Positions 1-6,090 of a stretch of DNA of 9,175 nucleotides are shown piece by piece (positions within the stretch are counted from its first letter, which is position 1; each line of letters begins with the position of its first letter). The notes under the pieces are model-generated. The model was not told the origin of the DNA. It made no database searches and worked only from the letters and a program-made list of their open reading frames with translations. The stretch is from Candidatus Uhrbacteria bacterium (lineage in GTDB: Bacteria; Patescibacteriota; Patescibacteriia; UBA9934; GWF2-40-263): assembly GCA_018700535.1 (NCBI GenBank), contig JABITQ010000067.1:1-9175 (forward strand). The letters run 5' to 3'. The position numbers and the translations under genes are program-made.

Positions 1-133
1 CATCAAATACCAGCTTTGACATTTGGATCAGAGCCCTGAGCTGAGCATTGCTGATACCTGGCTGTGAAGCTTGTTCAACAAGCTCACTGACCGTACGCGG
101 CCTCACTGAATCCAGAATAAGAACTTGTGTCAT
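1..133 (-). CDS. Hypothetical protein, N-terminal part (cut by window edge)
   Basis: An open frame on the minus strand starts with ATG at 133-131 and runs off the left edge without a stop, giving 44 residues that begin MTQVLILDSVRPRTVSELVE. The start is well supported: GGAGG (plus positions 139-143) lies 5 bases upstream of the ATG, and a near-consensus promoter sits at 173-201. The visible part has no signal peptide or membrane segment. It is mildly amphipathic, with a TVSELVEQA...SNAQLRALIQ pattern that could be helical and DNA-binding, but that is only a guess. I do not recognise the family. The gene appears to be transcribed alone, after the phosphatase gene and on the same strand. Confidence 0.7.
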   Translation of the reverse strand, partial: MTQVLILDSVRPRTVSELVEQASQPGISNAQLRALIQMSKLVFD

Positions 134-172
134 CCTAACCTCCGGTTATTCGCTAGGAATACGAACACTTAA

Positions 173-201
173 AGATTATGTGCAAGCTCAACCATTGTCA
201 A
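173..201 (-). promoter_or_regulatory. Sigma-70-type promoter of the left-edge gene
   Basis: On the minus strand a perfect -35 TTGACA (196-201) is followed by a 17-base spacer and a -10 TAATCT (173-178). The predicted transcript starts near 166 and would carry a leader of about 30 bases with the GGAGG site before the ATG at 133. The -35 box lies in a small inverted repeat (ATTGT and ACAAT, 194-205) that could be an operator, but this may be chance. Confidence 0.75.
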
Positions 202-253
202 CAATCCAATAGAAAATAAAAGAACAGCGCCTAGAAGACACCGCTCGCGTAAC

Positions 254-1123
254 CTACTCTGGCACAACGCGGAAGAGCAGAATGGTCACATCGTCGTTTT
301 GACCTCGTTTCTCAAGCTGTGCTTGCAACGCGCACATAACGCACGACATTGGAACATCAGCACCAACAGACCCCATGTCAATAAACAACGACTGAACAAT
401 CTTGCTTCCTCCATCTGTGCAAAGGGCAAAAATCGTTCCGGGCTCAAACTCTGACAGTGAAAACTGAAGCACTTCGGGTACATGAGTCATCATGGGTTGA
501 TAATTCTGCCAACTACCAAATCCGCGCGTAACAGCAAGTCCTCCGGTCCAGTAGCCATCTAGCTTCCGCCAACACAGACGTGGCTGCCGCAAACGATCCA
601 AACTGAACCTAAGTCTGTGACCAAGATCGAGCGCAGCAAATCGCGCCAGCTCACGAGGGTCTCTACCATTGTGATCAGTCGTCAAAAGACGATAACCCCG
701 ACCAGGGTCATTGGATGCATAGAGACGACAATCTCCAGCTTGAGCCAAATGAATCACACCATCCGCAACCGCAATACAGCTCACCACTGCCCCAAGCGTT
801 TGAAGCTCGCACCCATCCTCATCCACCTCCCCAATCAGGTGCTTAAACCGTGCGTCGATCCGTTCGGCAGCACAATCAAACAACTCAGGAAACTTCGACG
901 TATCAGGATTTTTACCAAACTCTTCAACAAGCATTAAAGCCAACGCTTCTGAGAACGCTCGAACACGAACATCCTTTGGTACCCGTTTTCCATCCGAGCC
1001 CACCGCGACCCCATAACCGTCCACCATAGCAATAAAGAAATGCCTACTTGATTCAGCAAAAGCATCTTCATTCACCAAATGACGATAGAGCGGAGAACTT
1101 AGTACTGCATATTCCACAACCAT
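254..1123 (-). CDS. PP2C-family (PPM) protein serine/threonine phosphatase
   Basis: This 289-residue protein has the ordered motifs of the metal-dependent PP2C fold: NEDAF (18-22), VDGYG (34-38), LGAVVSCIAV then QAGDCRLY (about 110-134), LTTDH (147-151), LAVTRGFG (about 196-203), ALCTDGG (about 233-239) and GQNDDVT (274-280). The acidic metal ligands expected in the first, second, TDG and NDD motifs are present (E19/D20, D35, D237, D277/D278), so activity is likely. Two departures are visible: DGYG replaces the usual DGHGG, and GFGS replaces the usual ALGD. There is no membrane or extra regulatory domain, so it should be cytosolic and act on phospho-Ser/Thr proteins. A longer TTG start at 1210 is possible, but ATG 1123 has GGAGG five bases upstream and a promoter (1151-1179) whose transcript would begin after 1210. 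No partner kinase is in the window. Confidence 0.85.
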   Translation of the reverse strand: MVVEYAVLSSPLYRHLVNEDAFAESSRHFFIAMVDGYGVAVGSDGKRVPKDVRVRAFSEALALMLVEEFGKNPDTSKFPELFDCAAERIDARFKHLIGEVDEDGCELQTLGAVVSCIAVADGVIHLAQAGDCRLYASNDPGRGYRLLTTDHNGRDPRELARFAALDLGHRLRFSLDRLRQPRLCWRKLDGYWTGGLAVTRGFGSWQNYQPMMTHVPEVLQFSLSEFEPGTIFALCTDGGSKIVQSLFIDMGSVGADVPMSCVMCALQAQLEKRGQNDDVTILLFRVVPE

Positions 1124-1150
1124 CTCTTCCTCCGAATTTCTGGCAATGAA

Positions 1151-1179
1151 ACGATAAGAAAAATATGACTCCGTGTCAA
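1151..1179 (-). promoter_or_regulatory. Sigma-70-type promoter of the PP2C gene
   Basis: Minus strand: perfect -35 TTGACA (1174-1179), 17-base spacer, -10 TATCGT (1151-1156). The predicted start near 1144 leaves a leader of about 20 bases containing GGAGG (1129-1133) before ATG 1123. Because it lies downstream of the alternative TTG at 1210, it supports the shorter phosphatase. Confidence 0.7.
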
Positions 1180-1182
1180 TCA

Positions 1183-1241
1183 AAACAAAAAGAAACACCC
1201 CACCGATCAATGAGATTCCAGCAAGGGTTTCTCGTTGATCG
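1183..1241 (-). terminator. Hairpin terminator after the lipoprotein gene
   Basis: A 12-base inverted repeat (arms 1204-1215 and 1230-1241, one mismatch) begins 13 bases after the lipoprotein stop at 1255. On the minus strand it is followed by GTGGGGTG and then a T-rich stretch (about 1183-1198). The U-tract is not immediately next to the stem, so termination may be partial. It sits just upstream of the phosphatase promoter, as expected for a transcription-unit boundary. Confidence 0.5.
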
Positions 1242-1254
1242 ATGGGGTCACGTT

Positions 1255-1674
1255 CTACGGACCACCAATCTCATTGGCGATCTTGTTCAGCTCCGCCTCT
1301 GAGAGAGGATAGTGAACGATAAGAATCGTTCCAATGCCAGTTGTAGCAGCGAGGTACTCACCCGTCTCATCCCTGTTCCAAATCGGAACACCATCACTCC
1401 CATCATAGAAGCCACCACGCTCGAATTCGATCTTGGTCGCAGAAACCTTGATCGTGATCTCCCCACTGGGATCGAGAGTCCAGGTAGCATCCGTCAGGGC
1501 AGCCACATCACATCGTCCAACCATGGCGCACCCTTGGCGCAAGCCGACAACGTAATTCTCTCCATCTACCACGACGGTACCAAATGGGATCGTGGACTCG
1601 AGACTGACCTCTTCATCACTGGGGCACCCAGTGATGGTGAGTAGAGCGAGAGCAAGCAGACAAGTTCGAAACAT
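1255..1674 (-). CDS. Small secreted lipoprotein, unknown function
   Basis: The 139-residue product begins with a short lipoprotein signal: MFRT, a hydrophobic stretch, then ITGC with the lipid-accepting cysteine at position 17. The mature part is acidic near its start (PSDEEVSLES) and looks beta-rich, with many short Val/Ile/Thr strands. C49 and C55 could form one disulfide. ATG 1674 is chosen over an upstream in-frame start at 1731 because GGAG lies 5 bases before it and because the signal peptide then begins at residue 1. It has its own extended -10 promoter at 1735-1763 and a terminator at 1183-1241, so it is probably monocistronic. I do not recognise a family. The signal is confident; the function is unknown. 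Confidence 0.8.
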   Translation of the reverse strand: MFRTCLLALALLTITGCPSDEEVSLESTIPFGTVVVDGENYVVGLRQGCAMVGRCDVAALTDATWTLDPSGEITIKVSATKIEFERGGFYDGSDGVPIWNRDETGEYLAATTGIGTILIVHYPLSEAELNKIANEIGGP

Positions 1675-1734
1675 GGTTTCTCCAAGTGTGTTCGAGGGGC
1701 TAACCACTGAAATAGTGGTGTCATGTGACAAGGC

Positions 1735-1763
1735 AAGCTAGCAAAAATAGGCCATCTTGTCAA
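1735..1763 (-). promoter_or_regulatory. Extended -10 promoter of the lipoprotein gene
   Basis: Minus strand: perfect -35 TTGACA (1758-1763), 17-base spacer ending in TGC, then -10 TAGCTT (1735-1740). The TGn just before the hexamer would make up for the weak -10. The leader would be about 55 bases. Confidence 0.6.
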
Positions 1764-1788
1764 TGCCAAGGTATGCGTCTCGCAATCT

Positions 1789-1824
1789 AAAAAACCTGCG
1801 TTACCGAGTAACGCAGGGTTTTTT
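1789..1824 (-). terminator. Strong, near-symmetric intrinsic terminator (UMP kinase end)
   Basis: A perfect 10-bp stem (CCTGCGTTAC, 1795-1804; GTAACGCAGG, 1808-1817) closes a CGA triloop. It is flanked by six A on the left (1789-1794) and six T on the right (1819-1824), so it can terminate in either direction. For the UMP kinase transcript the minus strand reads stem then TTTTTT. The nearest plus-strand gene to the left is not apparent, so the minus direction is the relevant one. Confidence 0.9.
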
Positions 1825-1857
1825 ACTAACAATTGCAGCATATTTATCCAGAGACTT

Positions 1858-1879
1858 CTGCGTTACCGAGTAACGCAGG
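1858..1879. repeat. Second copy of the terminator hairpin, without U-tract
   Basis: The same 22 bases as 1796-1817 recur here: arms CTGCGTTAC (1858-1866) and GTAACGCAG (1870-1878) around CGA. The copy starts 6 bases after the UMP kinase stop and lies 62 bases from the first copy. There is no A or T tract on either side, so alone it should not terminate. It would form an extra hairpin at the end of the kinase mRNA, perhaps blocking 3' exonucleases, or it may be a dispersed repeat. Confidence 0.85.
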
Positions 1880-1884
1880 ATTCC

Positions 1885-2595
1885 CTACCCACCAATCACC
1901 GTCCCAACAAACCTCTCCCCCTTCAGCAACTTATCCAGGTTCTCAAAATTCTTTCCATTCAACAACGCAACTTTCATCTTCGAGTTCGATGCAAGTTTGG
2001 AAGCTACAGGATCAAACGGCACGTTCATACCTGGATCCCATTTGCTCCCCACCATCTTACGGAAATCTTTCCAGCTAATATCACAGATTATTTTTGCACC
2101 CTTGTACTTGTTCGGATCCTTGTCGTACACATAATCAATGTTCGACAAGTTGATCACCACAGACGACTTTAGCCGCTTTGCAATCCTGGTTGCCACATAA
2201 TCCGTTGACCATCCCGGCTTCCAACCAGCCGCCACCATCACAGGCTTGTTCCATCGCTTTGGCGCACGCGTCGGATCTTTAATCATCACAGGATGCGCAA
2301 TTTCGCGAAAGACCGTACGAACCAAATGTCCGTTTAAGCGCGTTGAGTGAATCCCAAGCCAATCTAAATCCTCACGTGTAAGCGCACCTACCTTTCGCGC
2401 TGCCTCTTGGTACTGCCTGGCAGTTCCACCTCCACCGACAACGATCACAAACTTCCACCCAAGCTTCACGTGCTTTTTTACTATCTTCTTTAGCTCTTTC
2501 AAAAAGTCGTGGTCAACACCTCCATTCGGAACAACGAGAGATCCTCCTACAGATACAACGAGTGTGGTTGGCTTCAATGAATTGGTGTGGGTCAT
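1885..2595 (-). CDS. pyrH: UMP kinase, archaeal-type (amino acid kinase family)
   Basis: Transfers phosphate from ATP to UMP to make UDP, the first committed step to UTP and CTP; cytosolic. The 236-residue protein shows the amino acid kinase fold: VSVGGSL (14-20), VVGGGGTARQY (52-62), the acceptor-site GWKPGWSTDYVA (124-135), the nucleotide-site NLSNIDYVYDKDP (149-161), VPFDPVASKLA (192-202) and the C-terminal VALLNGK. The PGxSTD motif and absence of the bacterial N-terminal KxSG lysine fit the archaeal-type PyrH group, which I infer; a related amino acid kinase cannot be fully excluded. The ATG at 2595 has no Shine-Dalgarno: the eight bases before it are all T, the U-tract of the preceding terminator. 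No convincing promoter was found just upstream, so expression may depend on readthrough. Two hairpins follow the stop. Confidence 0.85.
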   Translation of the reverse strand: MTHTNSLKPTTLVVSVGGSLVVPNGGVDHDFLKELKKIVKKHVKLGWKFVIVVGGGGTARQYQEAARKVGALTREDLDWLGIHSTRLNGHLVRTVFREIAHPVMIKDPTRAPKRWNKPVMVAAGWKPGWSTDYVATRIAKRLKSSVVINLSNIDYVYDKDPNKYKGAKIICDISWKDFRKMVGSKWDPGMNVPFDPVASKLASNSKMKVALLNGKNFENLDKLLKGERFVGTVIGG

Positions 2596-2620
2596 AAAAA
2601 AAAGAGACGCCTATGGCGTC
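2596..2620 (-). terminator. Intrinsic terminator of the seven-gene unit, abutting the UMP kinase ATG
   Basis: Minus strand: GACGCC, loop ATA, GGCGTC, then TC and eight T (plus A-run 2596-2603). It starts 10 bases after the stop of the PF04020 membrane gene at 2631, the normal place for that unit's terminator. The last T directly precedes the ATG of the UMP kinase, so it could also act as an attenuator for that gene. Confidence 0.85.
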
Positions 2621-2630
2621 CTTGAAATTA

Positions 2631-2984
2631 TTACGATTCTTTTGCTTGTTTAATTAACCAGTTGGTAGCAAGTGAGATCACCCATAACATAAGGGCTGCC
2701 AATAATGCGGGAGTGAATCCCTCAACAACAAATCCTTCAACGATTGTTGACGCAAGCCAGATCATCATGGCGTTGATCACAAAAGTAAACAATCCTAGTG
2801 TGATGATTGTGACAGGAAGTGTAAGGATGAAAAAGAGAGGACGCACGAGAGCATTTACAAGCCCGAGAATAAGTGCGGCGATCAATGCGTTGTAAAACGT
2901 TTCAACGCCAAACCCAGGGATCACGTTTGCAACGATGATAAGTGCGAGGGCGTTGATTACCCAACGAAAGAGAATATAAGACAT
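2631..2984 (-). CDS. PF04020 family membrane protein ('phage holin family IV', COG1950)
   Basis: A 117-residue integral membrane protein with about four hydrophobic segments (roughly 5-23, 33-48, 50-80 with a polar break, 93-111). The signature of the family is clear: NALVRPL (44-50), then LTLPVTIITLGLF (54-66) and VINAMMIW (69-76). Despite the holin name, these proteins are widespread in bacterial genomes and their role is not established; nothing here suggests a prophage. ATG 2984 lies one base after the xseB stop (TAATATG), so it is probably translated by coupling. An in-frame TTG at 3017 would add 11 basic residues inside xseB but has no ribosome site. It is the last gene of the unit and is followed by the terminator at 2596-2620. 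Confidence 0.85.
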   Translation of the reverse strand: MSYILFRWVINALALIIVANVIPGFGVETFYNALIAALILGLVNALVRPLFFILTLPVTIITLGLFTFVINAMMIWLASTIVEGFVVEGFTPALLAALMLWVISLATNWLIKQAKES

Positions 2985-2985
2985 A

Positions 2986-3195
2986 TTACGCGTCAAACTT
3001 CTTTTTAATTTCTTCAACTTTGTTTTCTACTTCACCGAGCTTTTTCTTAAGAGCACCAGCCAACTCAAGCCCACGCTCAAACTGCTTCAGCCCTTTGTCG
3101 AGATCAAGATTCTCTTCTGAGTCGAACCATTCAGTAATCTCTTCAAGCTCTTTAAAAGCGTCAGTAAAATTTACAGCTTTCTTTTTTGCGGTCAT
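2986..3195 (-). CDS. xseB: Exodeoxyribonuclease VII small subunit
   Basis: A 69-residue, helical, charged protein with the XseB core: FKELEEITEWFDSEE (14-28), LDLDKGLKQFERGLELA (30-46) and a C-terminal LGEVENKVEEIKKKF helix. Several XseB subunits bind each XseA and are needed for the enzyme, which degrades single-stranded DNA from both ends to oligonucleotides. Its ATG overlaps the xseA stop in an ATGA (3192-3195), so the two are translationally coupled, as expected for subunits of one complex. Length is within the usual 60-80 residues. Confidence 0.93.
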   Translation of the reverse strand: MTAKKKAVNFTDAFKELEEITEWFDSEENLDLDKGLKQFERGLELAGALKKKLGEVENKVEEIKKKFDA

Positions 3196-4400
3196 ACAAG
3201 TTTCTGCTGTCCCTTACCATTTAATCGCTTAACCTCTGCCTCGAACGATCCTGAAGCCAATTGTACTCCAATGCCCGCTCCTACTTCAAGTTTAGACGAG
3301 TCAGTCAAGACAGCGCCGTCAACGGTCACAATACTGTAACCACGCGCAAGCACGCGCTTTGGGTCTACTTGCCTCAAAACACGACCAAGCCCTTCGAGCT
3401 CACTACGGATCTGTGGGATCCAGTCAGCTGTGGCGATCTCAAATCTTTCGTACACAAATTTGAATCTTTCCTTTTGTCTCTCAAGCACAAACGACACCAA
3501 GTTCGTTGCGCGCTCAACAATATGACCGCGACGCGAAAGCGAATCGCGAATACGCTCTTCCATGTGCCGAGCCATGGTCTCAAGCTCGTACGCGACATCA
3601 GTGCGAGATGGAACAATCAACTCAGCAGCGTTAGACGGCGTTGACGCACGAACATCTGCAACAAAATCTGCAAGCGACTCATCGCGCTCATGACCAACTG
3701 CACATACAACAGGAATCTTTGACGCGTAAATTGCGCGCGCAACCGACTCGTCATTAAACGCATGCAGGTCCTCAAGCCCTCCTCCCCCACGCGTAAGCAC
3801 AAGAGCATCTGGTTGCTCGTCGCTAGATAACGAATTGAAATATTCAAATGCTTCAACAATCTCCTTCACAGCCATACGCCCCTGCACATGTACATGCGCA
3901 TGGTCTACCTTCACCCCTCCCCAACGATTATTCAAAATGCGAACAAAGTCACCAAAGGCCGCAGCATCACGCGAAGTGATAATCCCAATCTTTTCAGGGA
4001 ATCGCATCAACGGTCGTTTACGGCTCACATCAAACAACCCTTCATCTTCCAACTTCTTTTTCAAAAGCACATAAGCGCGCTGCAATGCCCCCTCACCAAC
4101 AGGAGCCACCTCTTGCACGTTCATCTTGAACGTTCCAAAACGCTCGTAGATTTTTGGGAACCCTTTCACCTGCACACGCATCCCACTCTCAATCTGCACC
4201 TTAAGCTGCCAAGTCGTCATAAAGCACTTAAGCACCGCCTGCTCCTTCTCATCTTTCAAATCAAAACTCACCCACTTTTGCTGTGCAATGCGAAAATCGG
4301 ACACCTCACCCTCAACAAGAGTCTGTGTCGACGGAATCATTTTGAGTGTGTCGTTTACGAGATCAAGATAATCTGAAACAGAAAAGACAGTTGGCTCCAT
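3192..4400 (-). CDS. xseA: Exodeoxyribonuclease VII large (catalytic) subunit
   Basis: The 402-residue protein has the XseA order: N-terminal OB fold (about 5-100, with VEGEVSDFRIAQQKWVSFDLKD), the catalytic domain with IGIITSRDAAAFGDF (138-152), RGGGG...DLHAFNDE (204-218), VGHERDESLADFVADVR (235-251) and TPSNAAE (254-260), a coiled-coil stretch (about 265-345) that binds XseB, and a C-terminal LARGYSIVTVDG barrel segment (351-362). It is somewhat shorter than E. coli XseA (456), mostly in the coiled-coil region. ATG 4400 is chosen over an in-frame start at 4493: it begins exactly at the family start (VFSVSDYL), AGG lies 7 bases upstream, and it sits 2 bases after the preceding stop. Role: single-strand DNA degradation in repair; cytosolic. 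Confidence 0.95.
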   Translation of the reverse strand: MEPTVFSVSDYLDLVNDTLKMIPSTQTLVEGEVSDFRIAQQKWVSFDLKDEKEQAVLKCFMTTWQLKVQIESGMRVQVKGFPKIYERFGTFKMNVQEVAPVGEGALQRAYVLLKKKLEDEGLFDVSRKRPLMRFPEKIGIITSRDAAAFGDFVRILNNRWGGVKVDHAHVHVQGRMAVKEIVEAFEYFNSLSSDEQPDALVLTRGGGGLEDLHAFNDESVARAIYASKIPVVCAVGHERDESLADFVADVRASTPSNAAELIVPSRTDVAYELETMARHMEERIRDSLSRRGHIVERATNLVSFVLERQKERFKFVYERFEIATADWIPQIRSELEGLGRVLRQVDPKRVLARGYSIVTVDGAVLTDSSKLEVGAGIGVQLASGSFEAEVKRLNGKGQQKLV

Positions 4401-4402
4401 AG

Positions 4403-4873
4403 CTATACCTGAAAGAAAAACGGTTGATAATACTGCACCAAAAGCCACAAGCCCAAACCGAGCATCATGTGTGACATCAACATCTCCATCCAAACCTGAT
4501 GTCCTTCTTTAAGACCAAAGAACCCCATACCAAGCATTGGGTAGATAGCAACACCAGCAACAATCCAACTAAGGAACGCGTAGACGATTAGTGACAGCAA
4601 TGTGTACGGAGCACCTGTGACAAAGAGCCATCCCTGCAAAACAAAGAGCACATAGACGAGACCAAAGAAAAACCCGATGATGATGTGCATCAGCAACCCG
4701 ATCAAAAATACTTCGTGCTTATGTCGAATCGTAAAGCCAAAAATGCGCTTCACATCAATAAGAAGCGGCGCATTCTTTACGCGTCCTTTCTCCATAATCT
4801 CGAGCAAGAGTGCTGGGAGCGCAAAAACGAACGCCACCAATCCTCCCAATGCTCCACCTAATAAATAGTCCAT
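4403..4873 (-). CDS. Multi-pass membrane protein, unknown function
   Basis: A 156-residue protein with about four membrane helices (roughly 4-25, 56-80, 88-112, 131-148). A basic cytosolic loop lies between the first two (EKGRVKNAPLLIDVKRIFG, 28-46, then RHKHE). Two histidines sit near or within hydrophobic segments (MHII at 62-65, SHMM at 134-137), and a GMGFFGLKEGHQ turn (115-126) precedes the last helix. I do not recognise the family. The ATG follows the peptidase stop by 3 bases (TAGTGTATG) and has no clear ribosome site, so coupled translation is likely. The stop lies 2 bases before xseA. Position between an anchored peptidase and exonuclease VII gives no firm clue to function. Confidence 0.8.
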   Translation of the reverse strand: MDYLLGGALGGLVAFVFALPALLLEIMEKGRVKNAPLLIDVKRIFGFTIRHKHEVFLIGLLMHIIIGFFFGLVYVLFVLQGWLFVTGAPYTLLSLIVYAFLSWIVAGVAIYPMLGMGFFGLKEGHQVWMEMLMSHMMLGLGLWLLVQYYQPFFFQV

Positions 4874-4876
4874 ACA

Positions 4877-5773
4877 CTAAGGATTCAAAACTAAAACCAC
4901 CCTGCCTCCATCCGTGATCTCCTCCCCATCATTCCAATCATGGATCGCACTCATAAGCGTATCAACATCATACAAGTACGCCTCACCTCGCTTTGTCCCA
5001 GGATCGTTCACAATAAACTGATCATCCTCGGTGTACCCACGAACAACAAGCATGTGGTAGATCGGGCCCGGCGCGGTGAAGTACGGATTACCAAGCATGC
5101 GACCAGCCGCCGGCACAATCACAGGACGCCCCTCTGCAAGCTGTGTCTTGATGTCATCAACCGTCGGGTCCTCAATAGCAACCGCAGAAGAGAATCCATA
5201 CATCATCTCAGCAAAGATCCCTGTCTGCTCAACAGTCGTGTCTTCATAGTATCCAAACAACCCCTCCTCAAACGCCACGATTTTCAAAATCGCATCATCA
5301 GCCTTCTGTGCATCAATCATCCCCTCAGGCTCCCCCTCAAAATACCGATGCACCATGTACACACTCGCCTCCTCACATGTTTCTTTATAAGGATAATCCC
5401 AATTTGCATGCGGAGCCTGCGAAGTAAACGGAACGGCTAGGTTAATTGATAACGGCAGCACGAACTCTTCTGCTTCCACCAATTCATCAACAACCACGTC
5501 TTCTTCGATTAAGTCCTCGACAACCTCTTCGATCACATCTTCCGCAACTTCGTCTACAACCACATCATCTACAGTAGGCAAACTCTCATCCACAACCGGC
5601 AACGCAGCAACCTCTTCGACTTCCTCAACCTCGTCAAAACCAACAGACTCAGGAAGCGCAGGAGCTGTCGCCTCCACGTACCAATCTAAAATCGCTACCC
5701 GCTGTATATACAACGCAGCACCGAGCGCAATGATTACAATAAAAAATGTCGCAACGTTTTTGATAAATCTCAT
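4877..5773 (-). CDS. Membrane-anchored C39-like cysteine peptidase
   Basis: 298 residues. A single N-terminal membrane segment (about 5-23) after MRFIKN suggests the rest is outside the cytoplasmic membrane. Residues 46-105 form a very acidic Glu/Asp/Val linker. The C-terminal domain (about 108-298) matches the C39-like papain fold (PF13529 type): VPFTSQAP with Q119 for the oxyanion hole, ETCEEASVYM with nucleophile C133, IYHMLVVRGY with H240, and VNDPG with D257. All expected catalytic residues are present. C39 peptidases of ABC transporters cut double-glycine leaders; free-standing C39-like proteins have mostly unknown substrates. No transporter domain is fused here. ATG 5773 is preferred to an in-frame TTG at 5779 because AGGTG lies 7 bases upstream and it overlaps the stop of the preceding gene (ATGA). 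Confidence 0.85.
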   Translation of the reverse strand: MRFIKNVATFFIVIIALGAALYIQRVAILDWYVEATAPALPESVGFDEVEEVEEVAALPVVDESLPTVDDVVVDEVAEDVIEEVVEDLIEEDVVVDELVEAEEFVLPLSINLAVPFTSQAPHANWDYPYKETCEEASVYMVHRYFEGEPEGMIDAQKADDAILKIVAFEEGLFGYYEDTTVEQTGIFAEMMYGFSSAVAIEDPTVDDIKTQLAEGRPVIVPAAGRMLGNPYFTAPGPIYHMLVVRGYTEDDQFIVNDPGTKRGEAYLYDVDTLMSAIHDWNDGEEITDGGRVVLVLNP

Positions 5774-6090
5774 AAGCAAACACCTACATCCTCAACGTAA
5801 TCTGAACACGAGAGGTCATCCGGACACTGGTCATCACTTTGACACTCACAGTATTCCATACAGATCTCAATGCAAATCGCACCTGGATCCTGACGACAGG
5901 CTGATCCACATGCATTCCACACTCCGTCAGCAGACTCGCATGTTGCTTGGGTTAATCCGTCATCCGTTGAATCTTGAAAGTTTGGGGTCAATACAGCGTC
6001 ATCAATGGATCCTGAACCATCCGTCAGCGCAATAATAAGCGCCGCGACTATTACCACCACTGCCACTAATACAAAGACACTTTTCTTCAT
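5770..6090 (-). CDS. Anchored or secreted cysteine-rich protein, TIL-like pattern
   Basis: 106 residues. MKKS and a hydrophobic stretch (about 5-22) form a signal peptide or membrane anchor without a lipobox. A short acidic linker follows (24-48), then a compact domain with ten cysteines, an even number consistent with five disulfides. The pattern CESADGVWNACGSAC, then C-x3-C-x3-C-x-C and spaced later cysteines, resembles the trypsin-inhibitor-like (TIL, PF01826) arrangement, which typically has 10 cysteines and a W/F-x-x-CGSAC element. The likeness is by eye only; it could be another small disulfide domain. Both ends overlap neighbours in ATGA: the start with the nuclease stop, the stop with the C39-like peptidase start. 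Coupling to an extracytoplasmic peptidase hints at a shared envelope role. Confidence 0.75.
   Translation of the reverse strand: MKKSVFVLVAVVVIVAALIIALTDGSGSIDDAVLTPNFQDSTDDGLTQATCESADGVWNACGSACRQDPGAICIEICMEYCECQSDDQCPDDLSCSDYVEDVGVCL

Noticed and set aside
194..205. Inverted repeat ATTGT/ACAAT over the -35 of the left-edge gene as an operator
   Set aside because: Arms are only 5 bases and partly forced by the TTGACA sequence; chance is a sufficient explanation.
215..253. Terminator after the PP2C stop
   Set aside because: On the minus strand there is a T-rich stretch after a possible 4-bp AGCG/CGCT stem, but the stem is too weak and the loop too long to call.
617..937. Plus-strand open frame inside the PP2C gene
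   Set aside because: Shadow of the phosphatase frame, with no promoter or ribosome site seen.
1796..1879. Two-unit CRISPR-like array (22-base repeats, 40-base spacer)
   Set aside because: Only two units, each a near-perfect hairpin at a gene end, one with a classic U-tract. Terminator or palindromic repeat explains it better, and no cas gene is present; the nuclease is TM0106-type rather than an adjacent Cas4.
2631..2984. Prophage holin and thus a prophage remnant
   Set aside because: The PF04020 name is historical; no endolysin, structural, integrase or attachment-site sequence is nearby, and the gene is embedded in a housekeeping unit with xseAB.
3888..4376. Plus-strand open frame of 162 codons
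   Set aside because: Lies wholly antisense to xseA, whose motifs are unmistakable; the translation is low in recognisable features.
4940..5440. Plus-strand open frame of 166 codons
   Set aside because: Antisense to the C39-like peptidase domain with complete catalytic residues; no ribosome site or family likeness.
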